Translations under genes and position numbers: made by a program
Shown: positions 43,100 through 56,300 of the stretch, in pieces
Position numbering within the stretch: the first letter of the stretch is position 1
Layout of the letters: every line of letters starts with the position of its first letter
NCBI GenBank assembly: GCA_024516035.1
Contig: CM044955.1
Coordinates: 13,554,079-13,618,078, forward strand
DNA from: Bactericera cockerelli
Taxonomy: Eukaryota; Arthropoda; Insecta; Hemiptera; Triozidae
DNA: 64,000 nt
Direction of reading: 5' to 3'
The notes under the pieces: model-generated
What the model saw: only the letters and a program-made list of their open reading frames with translations
The model's database searches: none
What the model was told of the DNA's origin: nothing

Positions 43100-43385
43100 C
43101 GATTCCCGGTTGGGGGCCGAATCTTCTAACAGAAAATTCTGTTCCCTACGAACACGTGAGCCTTAATTGCATTTCCGGCCCAACCCAGGCTGAGTGAGGT
43201 TAATGTCGGTAGTTGGTATACTATTTGCAGAGAATGGAGGGTTAAACCTCTGTCCTGTCCTGACTATCTCAAATCAGGACGTTTAAATTAAATAAAATCA
43301 ATCGGTCACAATAAATTAGGTCACACTGTTAATTGTAAGGGTTTCACTATAAAACCCTACAACCAGCACAGCATCAGTCTTAAAA
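43100..43385 (+). repeat. SINE family B, partial
   Basis: GATTCCCGGTTGGGGGCC (B-box side of the head), CCTACGAACACGTGAGCC, ACCCAGGCTGAGTGAGGTTAATGTCGG, GAGAATGGAGGGTTAAACC and the AAATAAAATCAATCGGTCACAATA tail. Confidence 0.65.
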
Positions 43386-43399
43386 CAATATTTTACACG

Positions 43400-44360
43400 T
43401 GATTATAAGGAATATATATATATATCGCAGACCTGATACACATGATTTAAAGAAATAATTTATACAATACTAGAATATTTTGATTTTTCTTGAAAAATTA
43501 CATACTTAAAAAAACAATGAAAAGTCGTGTGATGCTTCCACCATTTAATTGCTTCAATTTCTATTTCTCGTTGGATTCCTCTGTTCCCACAACCTCCAAG
43601 GTTTTAACGACCGAAATTTGAAATTTTGTTTGTTTGTTTTTTGTGAATTTAATAAATTGATAAGCAGAATCTGCAGAGGGCAGAATTATTTTTTGATCTA
43701 AAACTGCTCTTTTCATTTAAAATTTGCATAATTTTTATTCGTTTCTCTCAGTTTTTTTATTACTCAGGTTGTTTTTATTACTAATTAGATAATCACCAAT
43801 AGTCCTGGTGAATACATAAACCTTTATAACTAATTTACAAGGGCCAACAATGAAATGAAAATCTTCTCTCAGTCCACTTCTTATTCTGTAATATGTACAG
43901 CCTCCACATAATGGCTATTCTGGGCCTTGTGAAAAAAACGCTGCTTTATCAACAATGGTAAAACTTCTGAAAAGAGTATTCTTGCCAAGGCTATATCAGA
44001 ACTTAATGGATGATATCCAGTTTTGTTTGAAGTAATCCTGACTGTCCCAAAAGAGACAAGATTTACCTAAGCCTCCTCAGTAAATAAGCAAGACAACATG
44101 TTCCTGACAATCACCATAGGGAGTACTTCACCCTCCAAGAAGGAACCTTTTACCACTTATTCTAAATCTAATGGGTAAGATATTGATAAAAGTTTTGTAA
44201 CTGTGTTGATAGTGAATTTCAGAATAATTCAAGGGTCTATATAAGTTGGATCCAACTGCCATTTCATGATAGTTTTTATGAAAAATTCACAGAACAATGC
44301 AGGGTAATGATTTAACCTTGATAACCAATACCATTGCTGGGAAACTCATGCATATATTTA
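43400..44360. other. Region upstream of the first identified TBC1D31 exon
   Basis: The N-terminal coding exon of TBC1D31 (roughly 40-50 residues by comparison with vertebrates) should be in or before this stretch, but I could not find it. 43880-44160 has a faintly protein-like texture with many stops and is not assignable. Confidence 0.3.
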
Positions 44361-44384
44361 ATTTGCACACATATTTTGTTCTAG

Positions 44385-47300
44385 ATGTATACTTCAGATC
44401 AGTTCCCAGTATCCAAAAAGCAAAGCAACAAAGACAACAAGATTTACTGCAGCCTCCTTCAACAGCAGCTCAAATTTGATGGCAATTGTAGATCAAAATG
44501 GACTGGTGTTCATTTTAGACCTGCTGAATCAAATGTTAGTAATTTTTACTTCCCTTTTTGTATTAAATTCAATATAATTATATATTTGTAAAATTATACC
44601 AGGTAGGTATTTGGTACAATGACAATCACTCAAACAATTATGTGAGAAATATTTAGAGAAATATATCAGAAACTCATACTCACCTGAGTCTTGAAAGTGG
44701 TCTAAAATACATGTATTATAGGAAATCTTGTTTCAAAAAACAGATCTTACAGCTATTATCATTGTGAATGATGGTAGCTAGAGTGTGGAGGAATGAATCA
44801 GCACTTCTAACACTGTCTTTACAAGGAGGCTAATAATTGACAAGGGCCCCCAGAACCAAGCCAATGCTGGTCTACTTCCTGTTTATAGTCCCCCAGCCAG
44901 ACTGCTGGTATACTCCCTGTTTATAGTCCCCCAGCCAGACAACTGGTCTACTCCCTGTTTATAGTCCCACAGCCATATTTATTTTCTGTTCAAGATATTA
45001 TACTTATAGCCAGTTAAATTATTAATTTATCACCTAACTAAGTAAATAGATTTTTCATGAAAGGTACATGCATTTTTTTTTTAAATATAAATATGTGTAA
45101 AAAAATATTGAAGACACATTATATATAATCCTTGGACTGTGTACTATCAGGGATTGTCCCCATGATGCTCACAGCATTTCTTCACATACATATATAGTAA
45201 TACACTCATCAAAATAACCTTATTCAAATTTAGTTAATTTTTCATATAAATAATTTGAAGATAAAGCACTTGACTTTTATAAGTTCTACTAAGGACCTTT
45301 AGAATTTCATTAATTTTACAGCTTATATGGGAAAAAAAACTGCAATATGTTATGGAACTAATAAGCACAAATTTTCTGCATTTCAGGTATTGGCAAGTCC
45401 CATCTATTGGTTACTGTTCATTTATCAAGTTTTGTGAGTTTTCATCCAGAGAACTGATGATTTCTGACGAAAAAAATGCTGTTAGTTTTGTACAAGTTGG
45501 TAAGTTTAAATTGATGATAGTATAGTAGTGCTTTATTTAGACTGTCGGCTCGAGACAAGAAGTCCCATTACGCTAACAGTTTGGAACTGTTAGCGTAATG
45601 GAACAGATGATAGCCAAGTTGGAAAATGAACAGGCATTTACCAGTTGGTATATAAAAAAAAATGTTCTTGAAACTGGCCTTAGTAGCTTAATCATTGAGA
45701 AAACAGACATTTATAGTTTTACGAAAATGGTTTTGTGTAATTATGACATCACACTATTAACACGTATGAGACGGCGTGCCCACCAGTGGGTCACGTTTTT
45801 TTTTTCAAATGGGCACAGATAATGCTATTATTAATATATTTTTGTACTCGCCCGTCCCAATTTTTTTTTGTTGTTGTCATATTTGGAACACATACCCTAA
45901 TTTGAAACCGTCCCAGCGTGTACAAACTATAGAAAATAGGACCCGTCTCATACGTGTTAACACAAATATAATTCAATATAATGATAAACATAAACCTTAA
46001 AAAGAAATAAAAATATTCCTTTCAACTGAATATTCACATCATGATGGTGGTTTTACCCTACAAACCAGCTACTCAAATTAACCTCAACTATCCTTGGTTT
46101 TGCTGGGCATAGCAAGCATAACAAGGTTTCTAGTTTGAATGATTACCCATCCAAACTTCAGTGACAGAACTCTCATAATATTCAACTTGCCATCAAAGCT
46201 GGTTTATAATAACCTTACTTAATTCTTAAAGGATTCCTTTGACAATTAATATATGAAATCGAGAAAAAATACCTTTATTTAATTTCAAATTCTTCAACAG
46301 ATGAAGCTGTTGTTACTAGAAAATTGGAGGGACACATTCACCCTGTAAAGTTCATTTCTTCTACTAATGACAACAAATTCTTGATGACCTCATCTCTATA
46401 TGAGACCATCATTTGGAATCTGGAGACAAACAAACCAAAACATAGACTCTGCTTGGGCAAGAAAATAGCAATTAAAATTGTAAGTATATAATTTTCGTAG
46501 TTTTTTTTCTACTTATTTTATTTTTTACCCTTAAGATAAAAAAAAATGTGCAGTTTCATTATGTCATCAATTCAATGATAGATATTCAAATAACTCAAAT
46601 TAAAGAGAAGAAAAAAAAAATATCACCAATATTATTTTGAGAGGTTAAATTTAATTAGATTAAAACTTCAACCTTGCAGGTACATTATTAAAATAAAAGT
46701 TATTAAAGTACTAAAAAGTCCTACATCAGCATTATTATTTATCTAATTTATACATCTATATATTTGTCATAATTTTCCAGTTGAATCTCAATATCTTCTT
46801 CCACAGATAACATTTTTACCTCAATCAAACAATATCATAGCTAGCTTCCAAGACGACTCTCTCAGTGTTTGGAGTTTCAAAACATTTGACTGTCTGCACC
46901 ACTTCATTCCCAATGACTGGAAGGGGCATCATTTGAAGAGCATTGCGTTTACGAGGTACAGTCTTTATTTAGTAAGAAGGAAAAAAGTAACTGGTAGTCA
47001 AGTGGTTAACGCGCTAGTCTGGTAATTCAGGTAGCACAGGGATCCGTTGGTTAGAATCCCACCCAGCGCATGAATTTTTCCTCATTCATTTGAGTTTGTG
47101 ACCCACATAATAATAAGACTCTGAAGGTTAGGTGGTAGAAAATGCTTTGAGCTTCTTTAACCTCGCCTAGTGGCTACCTTCCACTGAAGATTCTTATTAT
47201 TATAAAAAAGTCCTTGAAGCATAACATGTTTCTAATACCAACCCTATGACTTCTGTTAACAATAATTTATTATTGTAAATTGATTAAACACCAAATAAAT

Positions 47301-50300
47301 ATTCACACAGTTGAAGCTATGTTGTAGTTGCGGCCAGGCCTGCGGCATTACCTTTAAGAGAGCACATTTATTAGACCTGTGGTCACATCTACCCAGCCTG
47401 AGTGGGGCTGGGAATAGCCAGTATCACGAGGGTACTAATTTAAATCTTCATATATCCAAGTCCTAACTTCGCTAGACGTTACTTAACTTCCGTGACAGAA
47501 CGAGAACAGACTGATGTATTCAACGTTCCATCGTCACTGGCTATTATTTAAATCTGTAAAACTTCTCGTTTCAGAAACAGCAAGTTGATGGCGATAGGAG
47601 GTGTGGACACTTACATTACCTTGTTTCACATGGAGACATGGTGTCTGCACAAGCGAATCCCATTGCCTATTCAGATATCTCATGTGAAGTTTCTGACATT
47701 CCTCGATCATAAGGTACTTCTATGATTTTTTCTTTTGTTTTTATATCTATAAATAATGTTTAGAAAAAAAAATCAATCGCACTTTTCTTTGATACTACTA
47801 AGAGCCACAAGGACAAAATAGATCTAATAAAGGTCGCGGTGTCGTAATTGAAACTTCTCTTGTAGGACTTCAGTAAGTTTTTAATAATAAAAAGGGCCAA
47901 ATTATAAAATCAGATAACAACAAAGAGAGGCCAGACAGTCCCTCAAGTCGGATAAAAGTGCACTCTGATAGGTTGAAACTTTTCTTTGTTATACTTCGGC
48001 CCTAGGAACGCAAACGCGTATACTCGTATGTATTAAAACAGGTAATTGTAAATTTCAGTCTATTACAAAAAGTAGCTAAAGCTCGGTTTTTTTATTCATT
48101 TATTTTTAAAGATTTCATCATCCGATTTATGGGAGCAGAAATCCATTATTTCAACCGAAACTTTTTGATGAGTTCAAACATTGATTGTCCCTTCTCTTGT
48201 AAACTTCATTACATGTTTGTACTATTCCAGAGAACGGAGGGTAAAACCCCCTTCTCAAATTACCAAGATGTTAAAGAGGCGTTAGGCAAATAATTATTCG
48301 CCCTTTTGTATTTTCCATTACTAGGTTGTGAATTTTGTAATATTCTTGCAAATGGAGGGTAAACCCCCCGTCTAAAATGAACTAAATGAAGACATTGCCG
48401 AAGGCATTATCACCACCCTTGATCAGGCTTTGTTTATATTTATTTCTTAACTTATTACCATGTTCAATGTATATAAAATACAAAAACGAACACAATACTT
48501 CCGATTTCTATTATTAGAAATTTCTCGGAAGCAAAATGTAAATAAAACTTGATCCAATTGTTTATAAATGTAGAGACCTCGAACAAATAATAAGTCATAA
48601 TTTATTGAACATTGTCTGTGTCTTCAGATCCTCATAATCCTGACAGGACCAGGAGAGCTATACTTTCTCGATATTGAACTAGGAGCTGTGATATCATCCA
48701 ACTATTGCACCTCTCACTCTACCAGCACTATTTGTAAGTCAACATTAGCTGAATCTCTTTTATATTATTTTTCACCTTTTTTTCTTCTTCTTTTACTCTG
48801 TCTTATCCCGCTTAAGCTAGGTCGACGTTGTTCAACCTCATGGTTGAGATTGGTTGGTTTTGACACATTTTTACGGCTGGATGCCCTTCCTAACGCTAAC
48901 GATTCTATTTGATTTAACGTCCTTGATTAGGACGGGGCTTTTACCCTCCATTCAGAATCGTGCCAGCTACTCAAATTAACCTCACCCAGCCTGGGTAGGC
49001 TTAAAGTTAAAGTTATATGCACTTTCTACCACCTGCCTTTATAATAGAAGGAGAACATTTTGGAAAGGGATGATTTCTATATACCTACAAATTTTTATTA
49101 AAAATATAGACCAGACCAGACAAACCTGGGCAATTAAAATTATAAAAAAAAATTCTCACTTTCTAGAGATGAAAAATCTGACAAGTTGGCAATTCTTGTT
49201 TTTATGAAACAGAAAGTGAATAAATATTATTTGCTTCCCCCCTTTTCCCGCCAGACACCCTGGCATCCAGTGCAGACGCCAAGCACATCGCTTGCTCTCT
49301 GTACAGCGGGGAAGTGCTCCTGTTTCATTCCGACTTGCTGCTCAGTGTGAAACCCAGTGCAACAGTCAAGTGGAAGTCACCTGGGAAGAAGAAACAATTG
49401 AGACAGGCCCAGGAGAGTGAAATGCGAGCGGTCACTCAGAAGGTGAGGGAGATCCCTGTGAAAAAATTATATGAAGTTTAAAAAGACGCTAACACAAAAA
49501 AAAAATTGTTTGATTAAAGCCAATTCACTGTACTAAAGCAACTTTGAGGTTTGATTAAAGTTAATTCACTGTAATAAAGCAACTTTGAGGGAGGTTAAAA
49601 TTTCGTTGGTGATGTTATAACTTATAGCTCAACAGAAATGGGTGTATCCGGTTTGTGAGTTTCCAATCAATCAGGATTAATAATCCGATGTTCAAAAGAA
49701 ATATAAAGCAAAATATGATAAAAAAAAGTTTAATAATAGCAATTGTAGCCAAATATCTCTTGAAATTTTGGTCACAATGAGACGTTATTATTTACAAAAA
49801 CAATTAATTTTCATTATTTCAAGTACTCGTATATGGCAGTTTTATTTTTTTTAAGGAGTAATAAATTTTGAGTAATCTTTCTAATCAATAACGGTTGCTG
49901 TTTCGTGATCGAAAATTTAATTCAATATGGACGAGATAAGGAAACTAAATAAAAAATTCCATCATCTGTATGATGAAATAATGAGAAACCCACTGCCTGT
50001 TTATGAGGAAAATCCGTCGTTGAAACAATTTGAGCAGTGGTCAAAGATGGCCCAATTCACTGATGAAACAGAACCCTGCTTTATCGATTTTGACGGAACC
50101 TTCTCCACCGACGACCTTTATCTGGTGGTGCCCAATTCAACTATTAAAAGGGTTTCGGGACCCAACTCACTAAATTTAATCGAGGAAACGAGCAAAGTTA
50201 TTGAATTCAATGAAACCGAAATGACGGAGAACTATTTGGTTGAAAATGAGTACGAGGAACATTTCTTTAAGAGTGGACATGATTTGACCTTGGAGAGTCT

Positions 50301-53300
50301 GATCAAGCAAGACAATGAAAACCTGGAAAGAAAAAAAGATGAATTAGAATGTAAACTGACTCAAATACGAGAAAACTACCTCGATAATCTTGTGAAGATG
50401 GAAATAGAAAATATTAAAATGGGAAACATGCGGGAGAAGTTCAAAGTTAAAGCCGCTGAGAAGTCTTGTAAAACAAACGAATTGGAATTGAGAAGAACAG
50501 ACAGCTTGGAGCAAAGAATTGAAAGGTTCAATGAACTCACGCAAATTATAAAGGAAGAAAAGGAACAGGAAGACAGAGTTCACAGAGAGTACAGACACCT
50601 GAAAGCTATTCTGAAACAGACGGAACATAAATACAAAGCCCTCTATAACTCGCTCGAAAATAAGCGCTCAAAGATTCCACAACTGTTGAAACAGCATAAA
50701 ATAAAAGACCAGATAGTGAAAGCAAATCAAGCCAAACTAAAAGATCTCAGAAAACTGTTACGTGACATTTCGTCGATGGAGGAAAAAACCAAAAACGAAT
50801 TACTGAAGGAACAATCCAAACTCATCAAGCCCCTAGCAGAGTTGTCAGAGCTTGAAAAGAAAAAGAAAAAACTTCAAGAGGCAGCAAAGAAAAGGGCAGA
50901 ATCGGCATGTCAACTTTTAGCCTCCAAAGTATTTAGTCAAGAAAATAGTCAACTGTGATAGCGAGAACTGTGATTTAAATTAAAAAATCTATATCTAAAA
51001 ATGGATGTCTGTTTTTTTTTTGTACTAGGGCTGATGATTTGAATTGAGTACATGGGTGCTCGAGTATTTTTTTTAGTACTCGAGTAGTATCAGCACCAGT
51101 TTTCTCTTTAAAAAAATGGTTCAATGTCATTTATTACAGCAGTTACTTAACTTTTAAACCACAAAAAATTACTTTCAAGCTACGAGTAAAATAGGAGAAC
51201 TAGCTTTGGTGCCAGACTTTTGAGTGGTAGATTATCCTGTTCTTCAAGTCACTATAAGCCAGCGTCGATGGCACTGAATACACCAGTTCTCATTCTGTCA
51301 CTGAAGTTAAGCAACGTCCATCCAGGTTAGGACTTGGATGGATGACTATGCAAATTCAAACCCTCGTCATACTTGCTATTCCCTGTCCAAACTCAGACTG
51401 TATCAGGTTAATGTGAGTAGCTGATTTTTGAGTTTCCAGCGAATGGAGGGTTAAAAACCCATCGTGATATGACCATGTAGTTGAAATTTTTGGTTAAATA
51501 ACAAAGAAAAAAATGTTTATATGTATTTGTATCAATCACAAGTGTGATGTCATAATTATACAAACCCATTTTCCTAAAACTATAAATTTCATTGTCTTGA
51601 ACCACCAATCTCCAAGTCAAGAATCTTCTTTCTCAATAATTAAGCTACTTAGGCTAGTTTCAAAAACATTTTTTTTTTTTAATACCAACTAGTCAATGTC
51701 CGTTCACTATAGAATTTCATCATTAAATCAGTCATCATATTTGTGTTTATCACTTTCGTGATATCACAACTACTCAAACACGCTCTACTAAATCTACGCT
51801 GAAGTAATGCGAAAGCGGTTCCAGAACATAACTACCTCTTTAAAAAAATATACGTTGAAACCGACCTCTAGGTTACAAGTCCGCCTTATCGATGAAGCTA
51901 CTGACGTCGGTTAACTACCTTTTTGAAAAAAATAAAATAAATCTACGCTGAAACCGGCACTTGAACCACCGATCTCCAGGTCACGAGTCCGCCGCCTTAG
52001 CGATCAAGCTACTGAGGTCGGTCTGAATTTCATCATTCTTTCAGATCTCGGATGTCCTGGACATCCACCGTCTTCGTCCCCTGCTCAAACAGTTCGGTGA
52101 GTACCCCGCCAAGTTTCGGCCCCTGGTTTGGAAAACCATCCTGAAAATCCCCCACAACTCGGAGGCGTACAAAATCCTCACCTCCAAACCAGAACATCTG
52201 GCGTGCAAGGAAATCGACAAGAAATATCCCCTCAAGAATACGTGTCTTCTGAATGCTTTAAAGCGGTAAGTGAATGTTAAAATAATGGATAAAATCCCAA
52301 TAGGATAGGTACCATTGGGCTCAAAATAATGGACTTGAAAAATATAAATTCATGTCAAAAAAATTGAAGAAAAAAAATGTATGTTACCATGCAATGGCCA
52401 GCCGTACTCCAAAGCAGGCAACATAGCATTGAAAACTCTCTCCCTAACTTTGTCAATACCAAATTTTAAGTAACTCACTAAAAAATAATAATAATAATAC
52501 TCTTAAGTGGAAGATATAACCACCAGGCGAGGTTAATGCTCAAAGCATTTTCTTTCATCTAATCCTCCAGAGTATTTTTTTAGAATTATGTGATCACATA
52601 TTCAAATAAATAAATATTAATACCCATGTGTCATCGATTTACTATAATTTTAAATTGGTAAAAAACTTGAAATTTCACTTAAAGGTTACTATCTTGTCTC
52701 GCTAACTGGAACCCCCTCTTCAGTCTCGTCACGTTTCTACCAGAGTTTGTATTCCCGTTTGTTATGCTGCTCAGAAATGACCCCTGCTCCTTGTTTGAAA
52801 TCGCCGCTTCAATTATAGGTAAGAATCTAGGTTGGTTGGTTGGTTGAGAGGATTGTGATCCTGTAGATCGTGGGTTTGAAGGGCTAGAAGTTGTTTTTGA
52901 ATAGTTTTTTTTTTTTTTTACTCGTTGATCAGAACTATTTTTTGAACAATATAAGTAGTTTTTGAATAGTTGATCACTATTCAATGACTTCACACCAAAT
53001 ACTACGATATACCAAAAGAGATGGTTAGGTTACATGTCCACCACCTGAAGCCCCGTTCCCACCAGCATCGCGTAGCAAGCAGTTTTTTACTGCATGCTCC
53101 TAGTGGCAGTACATTTTATATGAGAGTATTCCCATTCAAAAATTAATTTTGAGTGGGTAACAGACTTGTTTTCAAAGGATAAAGCCATAGTCAATCCTAT
53201 TCAAGAGTTTGAAAGATTATATTCTTAAATCGTCCCTGACGGTCCCTATAGGACGGGACCGATGCGATGAGATGTTGAGTGATGACGTCAGTGGGTAACA

Positions 53301-56300
53301 GACCTATTTCTAATGGCTAGTGCTAGTGGGTTAAACCAGACAAGGAAAAACGCTTGCATACGAGTCTGCAACCATTGGGACATTTTCATTTTTATAATTT
53401 AATATTTTGTTACATAATTTCGTTACATAATTTCGTCACATAATTTCGTTACATAATTTCGTTACATAATTTTGGTTATGTGCCAGAGCAAAGACATGAA
53501 AATGTCAATTTAATATTTCGTTACATAATTTCGTTACATAATTTCGTTACATAATTTCGTTACATAATTTTGGTTATGTGCCAGAGCAAAGACATGAAAA
53601 TGTCAAAAAAGTCTGCTAGGCGCAGCTAATGGAAACGGGCTCTTGGGGATCAAACTGCTGAGGTCCGTGAAAACAGGTATGCTGTGATGTTATTAATCTT
53701 CTTGTTTATCGACCTCAGTGCTTTAACAACTGTTACTTAAAAGTTTTGCTGGGGGACGTTAAACAGGGAGAAGGCCAGTGTCTCGCTAGAGGACTATAAA
53801 CAGAGAACAGACTAGCCAAACCTTACAAGGCAGGCTAGCTTGCAGTTTCCTAAAGGTTTAATGGCTTATAAAGAAAAGTCCAAGTCCTCACGATGGTTGA
53901 TAGCTCAAAGAAATATGTGGTTCAGGACGAGCCAACTTTGAAATAAAGTTAACTGGAGACCATCACTCACCACCCCAGCTGTAGCCAAGCTGGCTACAAC
54001 AACAACAACAACTAATAGGTAGGACATTATTGTTATTTTCTTTTTTTACTTATTTATTTTGTCATTTGTTTGTTTTTTTTTCCTATTCTTAATTTTATAC
54101 TGTTACCATTGTACTTTGTCCTCCTAATAAAGCTTACAAAAAAAAACTAATACCTATGATTCCAGTGAGCTACTGCCAGCACTGGTTCGAGTACTTCCCG
54201 TTTCCCCCCATCAACACACTGGCCCTGGTGGAGAATATTCTGGCCCACCGGGATCCCGCCCTGCTAGAACACTACTGCAACATAGGCCTCACCTCCAATG
54301 TGTACGCCTGGCTGCTGCTCCAGTCTGCCTTCTCAGAGGTGAACATTTTGTTTACTTCCGCCCACACAGTCTAAAGATATTGTAAAGTCTTGTCATCTTT
54401 TTTTGTAAAAAGTCCTCACGATGGTTGATCGCACAAAGAAATATGTGGTTCAGGACGGACGGGTGAGTGATGGAGACCATCACTCACCCGTCCAGTTGTA
54501 GCCACAAGCTGACTACAACTACTACTACTACTACTACTACTACTTTTTGTAAAAAAATAAATAACAAAAAAATCCTAAAGGAAAGAAATCATACTTTTTA
54601 AAATGTGAATTTAGAATCTCAATTGTCCATTTATAACGATAAGTCATATAAAATATTGCGGCGATGAACGTTATATCCAGCCTAGCTATCTGGCCAATTT
54701 CTAAGAGGTTTAAAGAGGCTTGAAACAGATAAAAAAAGCCAAAAGTCTTCAAGATGGTTTTTCTCCGGATCAAATCACTCAAATGAATACTGTGGGCTAG
54801 GTCAAGCTGAGAATAGTTCTCTCACACAACTTGTATGTAACAATTATTGAAAAAATATTGAAAGAGACATAACACAATAAAACTATGTATGTATGGTTTT
54901 ATTTGTGGTGAAGCACAAGGCCTCTTCACAATTTTTGTGGTTAGCGCAACATTACTAAGAGCCTCCTTCACTTTTTTAAATTATTCTATTACATTAATTT
55001 TTTGAAACTCTGGTAATGCCTCCACTGGTCGTTATTCATACAACTAACTACTCATTTTTCCTCACGAGTTATGAGTGGACCCCGAACATCCAAGTACAGA
55101 GCAGAAAAATTCCTGCCCCGCTGGGGTTCGAACCCAGGTCACCATGAGTGCAATGCCTAGCGCGCTAACTCACTCTGCCACAGTGACTTCTTAACACACT
55201 AAAGCTATTATTTACTGACCCGGCTAGAGACCATGGGAACAGTTCGGCGTAGCTCACATCGCTACTACAACTATAAACTATAATCTCAACTGCCCCTACA
55301 TTCTAGAGAAAATACACCTAAGAGTCCCTAATAACAGACTAAGAAACTCAGGAAATTTGACCCTCCACTTGCCAAACAAGAAAGAAACATGTCTCTTGAA
55401 ATCTCCCATTATTTCCATCATGTAAACTTTTAACACCCTGGAAAACCAACCGGATATTTTCCAGTAGAGAAGAGACCAGCATCAGTTATTGCCCTCACAG
55501 ATGTCACCCGTTGACTTTATATCTGTGTTGGTGTAGTTGTTTAAAAAAAAAAAAAACTACAACAACTGATGTTTTCTGTATTTCCTTTCAAGGTGTTGAA
55601 CGAAAGCCAGTGGCCAATCCTGTGGGACCACGTCCTGACGAATGAGCCCTGGTTTCTGCTGATGCTGGTGGTGGCGTTCAACATTCAGTGCAGGACCGTG
55701 CTGATGACTCTGGATAATGTCGAACTCGTTGAGGTAACATTTTTCTATAAAATAAATACAACTATATAATATACCTACCTAGAACTCATTGAGGTGAGGA
55801 TAATAATAATAGTCTTGAGTGGAAGGTACCACCAGGCGAGGTTAATGCTCAAAACATTTTCTTCCCCCTAACTCCCAGAGTCTTCTTATAATGTGGTCAC
55901 AAAAAATCCATGCATTGGGTGGGATTCGAATTTAATCCGAATTTAAACGGATCACAATTTAAGTGGGTAGCGCAGAATTATAGGACGTTTTTTTTCCTTG
56001 AATATCGAAATATCTTATCATGATGTCCCCACTGATCGCTGCTCCAGCTACTCATTTCTCGTGATAAGTGGACCCCGTAGCATCCAAAGTCAGAGCCAAA
56101 AATTCCGACTCCACTGGTATTCGAATCCAGGTCACCGTGCGTGCAAGCTAGCCACTAGGCCGCGGCGACCGGTGTTTGGTGGCAGAGAAAGCCTAAGGCA
56201 TTAACTTCGCCCCGGATTACAAAACAATTGTAATTAAAAATTAATATTGATATTTATTTCTTTTTGTACATAGGTACTTCTAAGTTTTTTTTTTTTTAAT

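Noticed and set aside
54156..54374. 72-codon stand-alone ORF and similar ones at 55569, 56568 and 58244
   Set aside because: They are TBC1D31 exons with intron read-through, not separate genes; listed under the gene instead.
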